Notes: a model not told the origin generated them from the sequence alone. 64,000 nucleotides of DNA from an uncultured Pelagibacteraceae bacterium (GCA_902558815.1 CACEFF010000006.1:1-64000); one strand, 5' to 3'. Positions 43,207 to 53,266 are shown, counted from the stretch's first letter. Numbers and translations are program-made.

Positions 43207-43914
43207 TCATTTTTCTCCAGTTACAATTGGCTCAGTGCCCTTAGGTCTGTCACCTTCTAAATATTCACCTTTAACTAAATAATAAATTTGTTCTGCAACA
43301 TTTGTAGTATGATCACCAATACGCTCAACATTTTTGGTCACAAACAACAAGTGAGTTCCATCGTCTAAATTTTTTTCATTTTCTTTAAGATATTTTATAA
43401 CTTCTTGCATACAAAGATTTGTTAGATCATCTATTTGCTCATCACCTTCCCAAACATTTACTGCCATTGGCGCAGATCTTTCTAAATAAGCGTCTAATGT
43501 TGATTTTAATTGTTTTTGAACATTGGTAGATACTCTATTTAGTGAATCTACCAAATTCTTTGGAAGATTTTCATTTAGCAAAAGTGTTCTCTTGGATATA
43601 TTTTTTGCTAAATCACCTATTCTTTCTAAATCTGAAGACATTTTCAAAGCCGTTACTGTCTCTCTTAAATCAATTGCCATAGGTTGTCTTAAAGCAATTA
43701 AATTTACAACTTGTTGTTCAATCAAGGCTTCATATTTATCTATTTTTTCATCATCTTGAATTACATTTTCTGCAATATCGCTATTTCTTGTTGTGATGGC
43801 TTGAATTGCTTTACCTAAAGCATCCTCACATGCACTTCCCATTTTAATTATATTAGCATTCAGGTTTTTTAGTTCTTCTTCGTAAGATTTAACTGTATGT
43901 GGTGCTTCAGACAT
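43207..43914 (-). CDS. phoU: Phosphate signalling protein PhoU
   Basis: SYEEELKNLNANIIKMG, RQPMAIDLRETVTALKMSSDLERIGDLAKNISKR, RIGDHTTNVAEQIYYLVKG. Confidence 0.95.
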   Translation of the reverse strand: MSEAPHTVKSYEEELKNLNANIIKMGSACEDALGKAIQAITTRNSDIAENVIQDDEKIDKYEALIEQQVVNLIALRQPMAIDLRETVTALKMSSDLERIGDLAKNISKRTLLLNENLPKNLVDSLNRVSTNVQKQLKSTLDAYLERSAPMAVNVWEGDEQIDDLTNLCMQEVIKYLKENEKNLDDGTHLLFVTKNVERIGDHTTNVAEQIYYLVKGEYLEGDRPKGTEPIVTGEK

Positions 43915-44669
43915 TATCCAAACCTCCCGGTTATATAGTCCTGGGTTTTTGTATTATCAGGATTCTTAAATATTTTATCAGTAGATCCATGTTCTATCAA
44001 TTGTCCTAAGTGAAAAAAACCTGTATTTTGAGATACACGTGCCGCTTGAGCCATAGAATGAGTTACAATTATTATTGTGTGCTCTTTTTTTAACTCATCA
44101 ATCAATTCTTCAATTTGTGCTGTTGCTATTGGATCTAATGCTGAACAAGGCTCATCCATTAATATAACTTCTGGTCTTACAGAAATCGCTCTAGCAATAC
44201 AAAGTCTTTGCTGTTGTCCTCCAGATAATCCAGTTCCAGGTTCATGCAATCTATCTTTTACTTCTTCCCATAGTGCAGCTTTTTTTAAGCTAGTTTCAAC
44301 AATTTCATCCATTTCTTGTTTTGATTGAGCCATACCATGAATTGTTGGACCGTAAGATACATTTTCATATAAAGTTTTTGGGAAAGGATTAGGTTTTTGA
44401 AAAACCATACCAATTTTTTCTCTTAGTCTTACAACATCACAACTTTTATCATTGATATTAAAGTCATTAATTAAAATTTCTCCTTTAACACTGCAGATAT
44501 CAATTACATCATTCATCCTATTAAGACATCTTAGGAAAGTTGATTTACCACAACCAGATGGACCAATTAATGCTGTTACTTGATTTTCCTCAATATCTAA
44601 ACTTATATTAAAGAGCGCTTGTTTTTTTCCATAAAAAACATCAACATCTTTTGCTTTAATCTTTATCAT
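43914..44669 (-). CDS. pstB: Phosphate ABC transporter ATP-binding protein
   Basis: [60 protein letters not shown] start preferred over track TTG. Confidence 0.96.
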   Translation of the reverse strand: MIKIKAKDVDVFYGKKQALFNISLDIEENQVTALIGPSGCGKSTFLRCLNRMNDVIDICSVKGEILINDFNINDKSCDVVRLREKIGMVFQKPNPFPKTLYENVSYGPTIHGMAQSKQEMDEIVETSLKKAALWEEVKDRLHEPGTGLSGGQQQRLCIARAISVRPEVILMDEPCSALDPIATAQIEELIDELKKEHTIIIVTHSMAQAARVSQNTGFFHLGQLIEHGSTDKIFKNPDNTKTQDYITGRFG

Positions 44670-44670
44670 T

Positions 44671-45939
44671 TTAACTCCATTTTTTCTCAAACTTATGTCT
44701 TATTATTTGGGCAAATAAGTTCATTGTTATTAAAAAGCCAAGAAGGACCATTATACATGCCGAAACTTTTTCTACAAATCCTCTTTCAGCACTTTCAGCC
44801 CAAATATAAATTTGAACTGGTAAACTTGCAGCAGGATCCATAGGTGATCCAGGTATCGTGTTAACAAAAGCAACCATTCCAATTAAAATGAGGGGTGCAG
44901 TTTCTCCTAAAGCTTGAGCTAAACCAATTATTGTTCCTGATAACGTGCCAGGCATTGAAAGAGGAACAGTATGATGCATTGTGGTTTGCATTCGACTTGC
45001 TCCCATAGCAAGTGCTGCCTCTCTTATACTTGGCGGAACTGCTTTTAAAGATGCTCTGGCAGCTATGATTATTGTTGGTAAGGTCATTAAGGACAAAGTA
45101 ATACCTCCAACTAATGGGGTAGACCTTGGTAGTTGAAATATAGCCAATAAAACTCCTAACCCTAATAGACCAAAAACTATAGATGGAACTGCTGCTAAGT
45201 TATTTATATTTACTTCAATAAAATCAGTAAATCTATTTTTAGGGGCAAATTCTTCAAGATAGATTGCTGCTAGAACCGCTACAGGAAAAGCTATCATTAA
45301 ACAAACAAGTATAGAAAAAATTGAGCCCATAAATGAACTTGCTATTCCAGCTAGTTCTGCTTCTCTTGAGTCAGCATTTGTAAAAAAGCTAATATTAAAT
45401 TTACTTTCAACCTTACCATTTGCAACAAGTTGATCAAAAATTTTTAATTGATAATCGCTTACTCTTCTTTGATCTTCAGGTAAATCTCTTGGATAATTTC
45501 CTTTAAAAACTTGATCTAGATCATCTGAAGCAGTTAAATAAACCTCTTTTGTTTTTCCTATTAAACTAGGGTCATTTAAAAGTTCATTTTTAATTTCTTT
45601 TTCAAAGAAATAAGAAACCATTCTCTTCAATTCATTTTCTTGATCCTCATTGGCATTTAGATCTAAATCAGCCATTGATTTTAATGCTATATCGTAATAA
45701 TCAGCGTCTTGTATGTCCTCTTTAGAAGGGTTTTGTTCTAACATCATTAATTCAGCATCAAAAGTTACTGGAACAATGAGCCAAGTTTTTTGAAAAGCTG
45801 AATAGCCAGTTGAAAAAATTTTGAAAATAAAAATTGTTAAAAATAAAAGTGCCATAAAAATTGCACTTTGACCGTATAAGCGAAATCTCTGCTCAGCCTT
45901 GTATCTTTTATTTAATAATTGTTCTTTATTTTTATTCAT
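44671..45939 (-). CDS. pstA: Phosphate ABC transporter permease PstA
   Basis: [53 protein letters not shown]. Confidence 0.94.
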   Translation of the reverse strand: MNKNKEQLLNKRYKAEQRFRLYGQSAIFMALLFLTIFIFKIFSTGYSAFQKTWLIVPVTFDAELMMLEQNPSKEDIQDADYYDIALKSMADLDLNANEDQENELKRMVSYFFEKEIKNELLNDPSLIGKTKEVYLTASDDLDQVFKGNYPRDLPEDQRRVSDYQLKIFDQLVANGKVESKFNISFFTNADSREAELAGIASSFMGSIFSILVCLMIAFPVAVLAAIYLEEFAPKNRFTDFIEVNINNLAAVPSIVFGLLGLGVLLAIFQLPRSTPLVGGITLSLMTLPTIIIAARASLKAVPPSIREAALAMGASRMQTTMHHTVPLSMPGTLSGTIIGLAQALGETAPLILIGMVAFVNTIPGSPMDPAASLPVQIYIWAESAERGFVEKVSACIMVLLGFLITMNLFAQIIRHKFEKKWS

Positions 45940-47317
45940 ATTTCTCTCTATATTTTTTAACTACTCTTAAGGCCACAATATTTAAACAAAGCGTTACTAA
46001 AAATAATGACATACCTAATGCAAAAGCAGCTTGCGTTTTTGGATCACCAAAAGCTTGGTCACCAATTAGAATAACTACAATTTGAGCTGTAATTGTTGAA
46101 GTAGATTCTAATGGATTTAAAGTTAAATTGGCAGCTAAACCTGAGGCCATAACAACTATCATTGTTTCTCCTATAGCTCTTGAAACACCAAGCAAAATAG
46201 ATCCAACTATCCCCGGCAATGCCGCAGGAAAAATAACTCTCTTGATTGTTTCTGATTTAGTTGCTCCCATAGCATAACTTCCATCTCTTAAACTTTGAGG
46301 TACACTTGTAATTACATCGTCACTTAAACTTGAAATAAATGGTATGATCATAATGCCCATTACCCCTCCTGCTGCTAAAGCACTTTCAGCTGAAACTTCA
46401 AGACCCATAGAGGTTCCTAATTCTTTTAAAAATGGGCCAACAGTTAGGGCAGCAAAAAAACCATAAACAACTGTTGGTATACCAGCTAAAATTTCAATTA
46501 AAGGTTTTGCGTATTGTCTAACTTTATATGATGCATATTCAGCTAAATAAATTCCACTCATTAATCCAATTGGGATAGCAACGCACATAGCAATAAATGC
46601 AATAAAAAAAGTACCTGCAAAAATAGGGACTGCTCCAAAAGTATCGGAATACATTGTCGGATCTAAAGCCTCAGAAGAATCTCTAACAAAAGCTTTTGCT
46701 GGATACCAGTGAGTTCCAAAGACAAAATCAAATAATGGAATTACTTTAAAAAAATCTATAGTTTGAAATATAAGTGAGAAAACTATTCCAACAGTAGTTA
46801 ATATTGCAGCTAAAGAAGCTGTAAATAAAACTGCGTTTAAAAATTTTTCAACTGGTTCTCTTGTTCTAGAATTAGATGAAATTCTTTTATATGCGTAAGC
46901 AACAGAGGCAATAATTGCAGATAATACTATAACAACTTTTGAACTTTGAGCTATTGATCGAAGACTTAAATATTTTTCAGCTGAAGCCTCAATAAAAGGT
47001 GTAATTTCTCCAGTGAATTGACCTCGAGACAATGCTTTTGTTTTTTCGTATATTAAATTTAATTCATCATCAAGATAACCTTGATTTGAATAATCACTTA
47101 AGATTAATAGTTTTACAATTGTGGGCTCGAAAATTGCCCATAAAGAAAAAATTATAAAGGCTGGTATTGCACACCAGATTGAAAGATAATAACCATAAAA
47201 TTGTGGTAATGCAGTTAATCTTTTTTTTGTAGATTGAATTGTATATGCTTTTTTGCGTCCAAAATAATAACTTGTGAAACCTAGAAGAACAATAAATGTA
47301 AATAATATTAAGTTCAA
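45932..47317 (-). CDS. pstC: Phosphate ABC transporter permease PstC
   Basis: EILAGIPTVVYGFFAALTVGP, VPQSLRDGSYAMGATKSETIKRVIFPAALPGIVGSILLGVSRAIGETM. Confidence 0.94.
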   Translation of the reverse strand: MNLILFTFIVLLGFTSYYFGRKKAYTIQSTKKRLTALPQFYGYYLSIWCAIPAFIIFSLWAIFEPTIVKLLILSDYSNQGYLDDELNLIYEKTKALSRGQFTGEITPFIEASAEKYLSLRSIAQSSKVVIVLSAIIASVAYAYKRISSNSRTREPVEKFLNAVLFTASLAAILTTVGIVFSLIFQTIDFFKVIPLFDFVFGTHWYPAKAFVRDSSEALDPTMYSDTFGAVPIFAGTFFIAFIAMCVAIPIGLMSGIYLAEYASYKVRQYAKPLIEILAGIPTVVYGFFAALTVGPFLKELGTSMGLEVSAESALAAGGVMGIMIIPFISSLSDDVITSVPQSLRDGSYAMGATKSETIKRVIFPAALPGIVGSILLGVSRAIGETMIVVMASGLAANLTLNPLESTSTITAQIVVILIGDQAFGDPKTQAAFALGMSLFLVTLCLNIVALRVVKKYREKYE

Positions 47318-47352
47318 AGAATCTCCTTTATTGAGGACTGTACTCTTAATTT

Positions 47353-47379
47353 AAAAAAAAGGGGTCTAAAAAGACCCCC
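47353..47379 (-). terminator. Intrinsic terminator between pstS and pstC
   Basis: On minus strand GGGGTCT-TTTT-AGACCCC followed by TTTTTTTTAA. Confidence 0.88.
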
Positions 47380-47408
47380 TTTTTTATCATTTGTTAACTG
47401 AGGAATAA

Positions 47409-48440
47409 TTAATTACCCATAGCAACTAGTTTGGTAGCATTAGTTCTAGTTGTTTTATACAACTTAGAGTCTAATGGCACTAAACCAATGTCTGCTAGGT
47501 AACCACCTTTTCCAATAGCTTTCTTCGTTGTGAATTCTTTCACAAACTCATGTAAGCCTGGAATTACTCCAACGTGAGCTTTTTTCACGTAGAAGAATAA
47601 AGGTCTAGCAACAGCATAACTGTAGTCTTGAATAGACTTCAATGATGGTTGTCCACCATCAATACTTGCTGCTTGCAATTTATCTTTTGCAGCTAAGAAA
47701 TAACTGAAACCAAAGAAACCAAACATATCTTTATCTTGAGTTAACTTTTGGATGATTAAACTATCGTTTTCTCCTACTTCAATAGCAGCACCATCTTCTC
47801 TGTAAAGTTTTTGAGGTTTTTTGTATTTTTTATTTCCAGCTTCAAAACCAGCTTTATAAAGAGCTTTAGCTTCTTTAGTCATACCTTTTTTCATTACTAA
47901 AGAATTCCAAGCATCTCTAGTTCCTGATGTTCCTGGTGGGATCATCACTGAAATTTTTTGTTTTGGTAAACTAGAGTCAATTTGGTCCCAAGTTTTATAA
48001 ATATTTGGAACTAATTTACCATCAACAACTGTATGAGCAGCTAGTGCTAAATACAAATGTTCTTTAGTAAAGTTTACTGGTTTTGCATCTTTGCTGTAAG
48101 CTAATGTAATACCATCGTTACCAATTACGATCTCAACGATTTCATTTACACCATTTTTCTTACATAGAGCTTTTTCTTTATCTTTCATAGCTCTTGATGC
48201 GTTTGTAATATCTGGATGTTGTTCACCTACACCAGCACAGAATAGTTTAGCTCCACCACCAGTACCAGTAGACTCGATTACAGGAGTTTTAAATCCTGAA
48301 CCACCAAATCTTTCAGCAACAACTGTTGCATAAGGGAATACCGTAGAAGAACCAACTATCTTAATTTGATCTCTTGCTTGAGCAACAGTTGCAATTGAAA
48401 GTGCAACTAAAGAAGCAATTACTATAGTTAGTTTTTTCAT
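47409..48440 (-). CDS. pstS: Phosphate ABC transporter substrate-binding protein
   Basis: Signal peptide; QIKIVGSSTVFPYATVVAERFG, ESTGTGGGAKLFCAG, PPGTSGTRDAWN. Confidence 0.95.
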   Translation of the reverse strand: MKKLTIVIASLVALSIATVAQARDQIKIVGSSTVFPYATVVAERFGGSGFKTPVIESTGTGGGAKLFCAGVGEQHPDITNASRAMKDKEKALCKKNGVNEIVEIVIGNDGITLAYSKDAKPVNFTKEHLYLALAAHTVVDGKLVPNIYKTWDQIDSSLPKQKISVMIPPGTSGTRDAWNSLVMKKGMTKEAKALYKAGFEAGNKKYKKPQKLYREDGAAIEVGENDSLIIQKLTQDKDMFGFFGFSYFLAAKDKLQAASIDGGQPSLKSIQDYSYAVARPLFFYVKKAHVGVIPGLHEFVKEFTTKKAIGKGGYLADIGLVPLDSKLYKTTRTNATKLVAMGN

Positions 48441-48510
48441 TATCTTTAATCCTTTCGTTATTTATTAATTAAAAGATGACTGACTCGTATAAATTTATTG
48501 AATCTTTAAT

Positions 48511-48540
48511 ATTACAGAATTGTTACACTTTTGTTAAAAA
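48511..48540 (-). promoter_or_regulatory. Candidate Pho box upstream of pstS
   Basis: Minus strand TTTTTAACAAAAGTGTAACAATTCTGTAAT: TAAC/TAAC/TAAT at exact 11-bp spacing. Confidence 0.7.
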
Positions 48541-48549
48541 GGTAACTTT

Positions 48550-49158
48550 TTAGTTGTATTTTTTTGAAATAATTATCTGATCAATATCAGTTTCTAGGCC
48601 ACCAATACATGAAACAGGGTTTACCTGTTCATTAATAGCGAGTTCATTGCTTGGACGTAAAGTTATTTCTAGTTTTACTAAGTTTACTAATTCTTCTCTA
48701 ATTTCTTCATCATATCTCCAGCTAGGCCATGAACTTGGGGTTGAAAATATAGAGGTTAAATAACTTGTAGCCATAGTATATCTGTAATTACTCAAATTTT
48801 CATTCCTCAATAAAAAATCTCTTACAGAATTAAAAATATTCCTACATCTAAAAGAATCTGAAAAATAATTTTCCTTCTTGAGATTTTTATTCATAGGAAC
48901 AGAAACAATTAAATCAATTGAATTTTTAGAATACGAGGTAACTACGTCTGTATAAAATTCAGCTTCAGTAACTTCTAAATGATCTTTTATAGAAGGATAT
49001 GAAGTTTTTAAATCTGCTTCTAATCTAAAAATTCCAATATCAAAAACTGTAAGTTGCTGATTTCTTAATAATGTTGTGATATCTTTAGAAAAAACACTTG
49101 TTGTTATAGAGCTTAATAAAAAAGCAAAAATCAAAATATTTTTGAATATTTTAACCAT
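48550..49158 (-). CDS. Exported protein of unknown function inside the Pho island
   Basis: N-terminal signal peptide MVKIFKNILIFAFLLSSITTSVFSKD; 202 aa; lies between phoR and pstS. Confidence 0.8.
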   Translation of the reverse strand: MVKIFKNILIFAFLLSSITTSVFSKDITTLLRNQQLTVFDIGIFRLEADLKTSYPSIKDHLEVTEAEFYTDVVTSYSKNSIDLIVSVPMNKNLKKENYFSDSFRCRNIFNSVRDFLLRNENLSNYRYTMATSYLTSIFSTPSSWPSWRYDEEIREELVNLVKLEITLRPSNELAINEQVNPVSCIGGLETDIDQIIISKKYN

Positions 49159-49248
49159 ATAAAAAATTAATTAAAAGATTAACATTAATCAAGTAAAGAA
49201 TTGTTAAAAAAATCTTCTAAAACTATTACAATATAACACTTTTTAAAT

Positions 49249-50394
49249 TTAAGTTTTCGCTGGTAAATAAATTTGAATTTCAGTTCCTTGGTTTTCCTCA
49301 CTTAGAATCTCATAATGTCCACGATGTTGAGTAACTATATGTTTAACTATAGCTAATCCTAAACCGGTTCCACCTACTTTATTACTTTGTTCGAGATCTA
49401 CTCTAAAAAATCTTTCTGTAATTCTAGAAATATATCTTTGAGGAATACCAACACCTTCGTCTTTAACACTGATCATAAAATTTTTTTCTAACAATTTACC
49501 GTCGCTAATTTTGCTTGATATAAAAATAGACTTATTTTCCTTTGAATACTTAATTGCATTATCTAAAAGATTAGAAAAAACAGTTTGTAATTTTTTTTCA
49601 TCTCCAATAACAATTGTTGGATTTGCGAGAGATAAATTAATATTTAATTTCTTTTTTTTTAAAACAATCTCAAAATTACTGACGATAGTTTTGAAAAGAT
49701 TATTTATATCAACTAAAGAGTTTGGCCTAATGTGTTCTTCTAATTCAATTCTTGTGAGTATTAAAAGATCATTAATTAAATTTTCCATTCTATTTGATTG
49801 ATCAGTCATTATTTTCATAAATTTTTTTTTTGCTTTATCGTCTTCTGCCGCTGGACCTTCAATAGTTTCTAGAGATCCTTTGATAGCCATCAAGGGTGTT
49901 CTTAATTCATGGCTTACATTTGCTACAAAATCAGTTTTAAATTTTTGTGCTTTTGTAATTTCAGTAAAATCTTTTAGAAATAATACAACAGAATCTGGTT
50001 CAGTAAATAAATGAGTTGGGCCAGGAATAATATAAATTTTATAGAATTGATATGATGGGAGGTCTATTTCAACATCAATATTTTTTGTTTTATTTTCTAC
50101 GATAGCTTTTTCAATATTTTCTATTAATTCTGGTTTTCGAATTATAGAAGATATGTTTTTATCAATTAAATTACTTCCAAATCTTTTTAATGCACTTGGA
50201 TTGGCATATTTAATTATGTTAAATTTATTTAATGCAAAAAATTGATCTTCAAGCTCATCAATAATTACTCTTTTTGTTTTTTCTTCTCTTTTATTAACTA
50301 TTGTAGCGGTATTTATTGATTTATTTTTTTTTTGATTAAGTAAATAGAGAAGATAAACTATCACAACTATAAGTAGAATGACGAAATATTCCAT
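49249..50394 (-). CDS. phoR: Phosphate sensor histidine kinase PhoR
   Basis: N-terminal TM, FVANVSHELRTPLMAIKGSLETIEG H-box, VGGTGLGLAIVKHIVTQHRG G-box. Confidence 0.9.
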   Translation of the reverse strand: MEYFVILLIVVIVYLLYLLNQKKNKSINTATIVNKREEKTKRVIIDELEDQFFALNKFNIIKYANPSALKRFGSNLIDKNISSIIRKPELIENIEKAIVENKTKNIDVEIDLPSYQFYKIYIIPGPTHLFTEPDSVVLFLKDFTEITKAQKFKTDFVANVSHELRTPLMAIKGSLETIEGPAAEDDKAKKKFMKIMTDQSNRMENLINDLLILTRIELEEHIRPNSLVDINNLFKTIVSNFEIVLKKKKLNINLSLANPTIVIGDEKKLQTVFSNLLDNAIKYSKENKSIFISSKISDGKLLEKNFMISVKDEGVGIPQRYISRITERFFRVDLEQSNKVGGTGLGLAIVKHIVTQHRGHYEILSEENQGTEIQIYLPAKT

Positions 50395-50459
50395 AAATTT
50401 AGATGGCTTAATTTTGCATCATTACACTTTTTAATGCAAATAAATTAAGGAAAAATTAA

Positions 50460-51467
50460 CTAATGATTTGGTGAAATATTGTTAAAAAATATTTTTGCTG
50501 TTTCTTCCCAAGTGAATTTTTTTGCAAATTCAAGACAATCATTTCTGTCAACTTTTAAAGCTTTTTGGGCTGATACTTTAAGATCATTATCTAAACAATC
50601 TATTTTAGAGCCCTCAAATATATCTTTAGGACCTGGAACAGGATACGCAGCAACAGGTGTTCCACAATTTAAAGCTTCTGTAACTACAATTCCAAATGTA
50701 TCTGTTTTGCTTGGAAATACAAAAACATCAGAAGATGCAAAATGTGATGCTAATTCACCATTTGTTTTTTCTCCTAAAAAAATATCTTTAGGGAATTCTT
50801 TTTTCAATTTTTTTAAATCAGGTCCTTTTCCTATAATTATTTTTGTACCTTCTAAATCACATTCTAAAAAAGCTCTTATGTTTTTTTCAACTGCAACTCT
50901 TCCAACATAAATCCAAATAGGTCTTTTATGAGGTAAATCAATTTTTTTAGGGTTCTTAAAAGCTCCATGATTTCCTCCTCTAGTCCAAGTAATCATTTTA
51001 TTGTCATCTATACCTATATCGATTAATTCTTTTCTCATAGACTCTGTAGTTACTAAAATTCTCTCAGCCTTATTATGAAAATTTGCTAAGAATTTTTCAG
51101 CCCATTTTGCTGGTATAATAGGAAAGTAAAGTTTTAGATATTTATCAAATCTTGTATGGAAACTCGTAGTAAACTTTAGATTATTTTTTAAACAATATCT
51201 TCTTGCCATAGTGCCTATCGGGCCTTCGGTAGCGATATGAATTGCATCTGGATTGATTTTCTTTATTAAATTACCAACTCTTGGCCATACATTTATAGAC
51301 AACTTAATTTCATTATATTTCGGCATCGGAAAAGTAAAAAATAAGTCAGGTGTAATATATTCTATTCTATGACCTTGTTCTTTTAATACATTGCCTGTTT
51401 CATGTAAGGTTCTTACGACACCATTTACTTGTGGAAAATATGCGTCTGTAGCAATTAAAATTTTCAT
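50460..51467 (-). CDS. GT4-type glycosyltransferase, candidate Agt-like glycolipid synthase
   Basis: DAYFPQVNGVVRTLHETGNVLKEQGH, IWYVGRV-type (PIWIYVGRVAVEKN), VFPSKTDTFGIVVTEALNCGTPVAAYPVPGP. Confidence 0.88.
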   Translation of the reverse strand: MKILIATDAYFPQVNGVVRTLHETGNVLKEQGHRIEYITPDLFFTFPMPKYNEIKLSINVWPRVGNLIKKINPDAIHIATEGPIGTMARRYCLKNNLKFTTSFHTRFDKYLKLYFPIIPAKWAEKFLANFHNKAERILVTTESMRKELIDIGIDDNKMITWTRGGNHGAFKNPKKIDLPHKRPIWIYVGRVAVEKNIRAFLECDLEGTKIIIGKGPDLKKLKKEFPKDIFLGEKTNGELASHFASSDVFVFPSKTDTFGIVVTEALNCGTPVAAYPVPGPKDIFEGSKIDCLDNDLKVSAQKALKVDRNDCLEFAKKFTWEETAKIFFNNISPNH

Positions 51468-51470
51468 TAA

Positions 51471-52283
51471 TTATGAAGCTTTTTTTAATTCTTCAGTTTT
51501 AATTGGTTCAATTATTTCTTTATCGTCTAAATATTGTTCTCTTATTTTGTCCCAATATAATATTTCAAAACTACCATCATAATTTTCGGCTAATGCGGTA
51601 CAAGATTCAACCCAGTCTCCACAATTTAAATAATTGACCCCATTAAAGTCTCTATCCTCAGCATGATGGATGTGGCCACAAATAATTCCATCAAATTTTT
51701 TTCTTTTTGCATAATCTGAAAGTGTTTTTTCATATTCACCAATATATTTAACTGCATTTTTGACTTTATACTTTAAAAATTTTGCAAGAGACCAATATTC
51801 TTTTCCTCTCAATCTTCTAAAAAAATTAATTATTACATTTAATTTTAATAGTAAATTATAGGCTATTGATCCAAGTTTAGATAACCATTTAGCATGTTTC
51901 ATAACACCATCCCAAGCATCACCATGAACAACAACATATTTTTTTCCTGCATTTGTTTCATGAATAACTTTATTAACCATATGGATGTCACCAAAATGCA
52001 TTGGAATAAATTTTCTTAACATTTCGTCATGATTACCCATTATGTAGAAAACTTTGGTACCATGTCTAGCTTTTCTTAAAATTTTTTGGATTACATCATT
52101 ATGTTCTTGAGGCCAAAAAAAACTTTTTTGCATTTCCCAGATATCTATAATGTCCCCTACAAGATAAAGATTTTCGGATCTTGAGTTTTTAAAAAACTCT
52201 AAAAGTTTTTTCGCCTGACAACCCTTGGTACCTAAATGAACATCAGAAATAAATATACTTTTATATTTAAGTAAATTAGGCAT
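51471..52283 (-). CDS. Calcineurin-like metallophosphoesterase, candidate PlcP-type phospholipase C
   Basis: ISDVHLGTKGCQAKKLLEF, YLVGDIIDIWEM, IMGNHDEMLRK, VVHGDAWDGV, GIICGHIHHAEDR; paired with the glycosyltransferase. Confidence 0.85.
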   Translation of the reverse strand: MPNLLKYKSIFISDVHLGTKGCQAKKLLEFFKNSRSENLYLVGDIIDIWEMQKSFFWPQEHNDVIQKILRKARHGTKVFYIMGNHDEMLRKFIPMHFGDIHMVNKVIHETNAGKKYVVVHGDAWDGVMKHAKWLSKLGSIAYNLLLKLNVIINFFRRLRGKEYWSLAKFLKYKVKNAVKYIGEYEKTLSDYAKRKKFDGIICGHIHHAEDRDFNGVNYLNCGDWVESCTALAENYDGSFEILYWDKIREQYLDDKEIIEPIKTEELKKAS

Positions 52284-52344
52284 TTAAAGACCTATATTTT
52301 AATACAACTGTAACACGAATCATGTACTTCTTATTTCATTTGAA

Positions 52345-52373
52345 TGTTACAAATTTGTTAAAAATTTTTTAAG
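52345..52373 (-). promoter_or_regulatory. Candidate Pho box in the plcP/DAG-kinase divergent spacer
   Basis: Minus strand CTTAAAAAATTTTTAACAAATTTGTAACA: TAAA/TAAC/TAAC at 11-bp spacing; matches the pstS site. Confidence 0.6.
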
Positions 52374-52381
52374 GATTAATT

Positions 52382-53266
52382 ATGTTATGTTGTTTGATTT
52401 ATAATTTGAATTCTTCCTCTGGAAGAAAATCTATATTCATAAATAGGATTTTATCTAAGTTAAAAGAGAATATTTCTGTAGACTACTTTGAAACAAAAAC
52501 AATAAATCAAGCTAAGAAAATTTTCAAAAATTTTAATCAAAAAAATTATGATCGATTAATAGTAGCTGGTGGTGATGGTTCAGTTTCTTTTGCAATTAAT
52601 GAATTAATTAAAAATAATTTTGATTTTAAAGACGATTTTGCCATAGGTTATATTCCTGCTGGCACTGCAAATTTGCTTCAAGCTGAATTATCAATGAATA
52701 AAAAAGTTGATGATATAGTAAATGTGTTGGTTTCTAATAATTATAAATCCTCTAATCTTGTAAAAATTAACGATAATTATTTCTTTTTAATGGCTGGTAT
52801 AGGATGGGATGCAAAAATTGTTCATTCAATTAATTCAAAAATTAAAAAGATTCTAGGTAAAATTATATTTGGTATCAAAGGTTTTCAATATTTCTTGTTT
52901 ATGAATAATAAAAAGTTAAATGTCACTTTTGATGGTCAATTTTATCAAGCAGACTGGATATTATCTTCAAATACCAAATATTACGCTGGACATCATAAAA
53001 TAAATAAAACAAATATTTTTGAAGAGAAATTAGTCACCTATATATTTAAAGATTTGACTAGGATTAGTTTATTATATTCAATTTTTTTAATAATTCTTAA
53101 TGGTGATTTAAGTAAAAATAAAAATGTTATTACTACTTATGCACAAAACATTACAATTGATGGAAATGATTTGATACCTGTTCAAATTGATGGAGATAAT
53201 TTTGGTTCATATAAAAAAATTCATTTAAATCTATCAAATAAAAAAGTGAATTTTCTTGTAAAATAA
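52382..53266 (+). CDS. Diacylglycerol kinase-type lipid kinase
   Basis: DRLIVAGGDGSVSFAINEL and IGYIPAGTANLLQAEL, DAGK catalytic motifs. Confidence 0.88.
   Translation: MLCCLIYNLNSSSGRKSIFINRILSKLKENISVDYFETKTINQAKKIFKNFNQKNYDRLIVAGGDGSVSFAINELIKNNFDFKDDFAIGYIPAGTANLLQAELSMNKKVDDIVNVLVSNNYKSSNLVKINDNYFFLMAGIGWDAKIVHSINSKIKKILGKIIFGIKGFQYFLFMNNKKLNVTFDGQFYQADWILSSNTKYYAGHHKINKTNIFEEKLVTYIFKDLTRISLLYSIFLIILNGDLSKNKNVITTYAQNITIDGNDLIPVQIDGDNFGSYKKIHLNLSNKKVNFLVK

Noticed and set aside
49160-49250. Possible Pho box upstream of the unknown exported protein
   Set aside because: TGTTAT/TGTAAT-like words are present but not at the 11-bp spacing seen at pstS and plcP
50395-50459. Possible Pho box upstream of phoR
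   Set aside because: AAAAAGTGTAAT resembles part of the pstS site, but the second repeat is not in register
50479-50910. 143-aa ORF antisense to the glycosyltransferase gene
   Set aside because: Shadow ORF; the opposite strand has clear GT4 motifs
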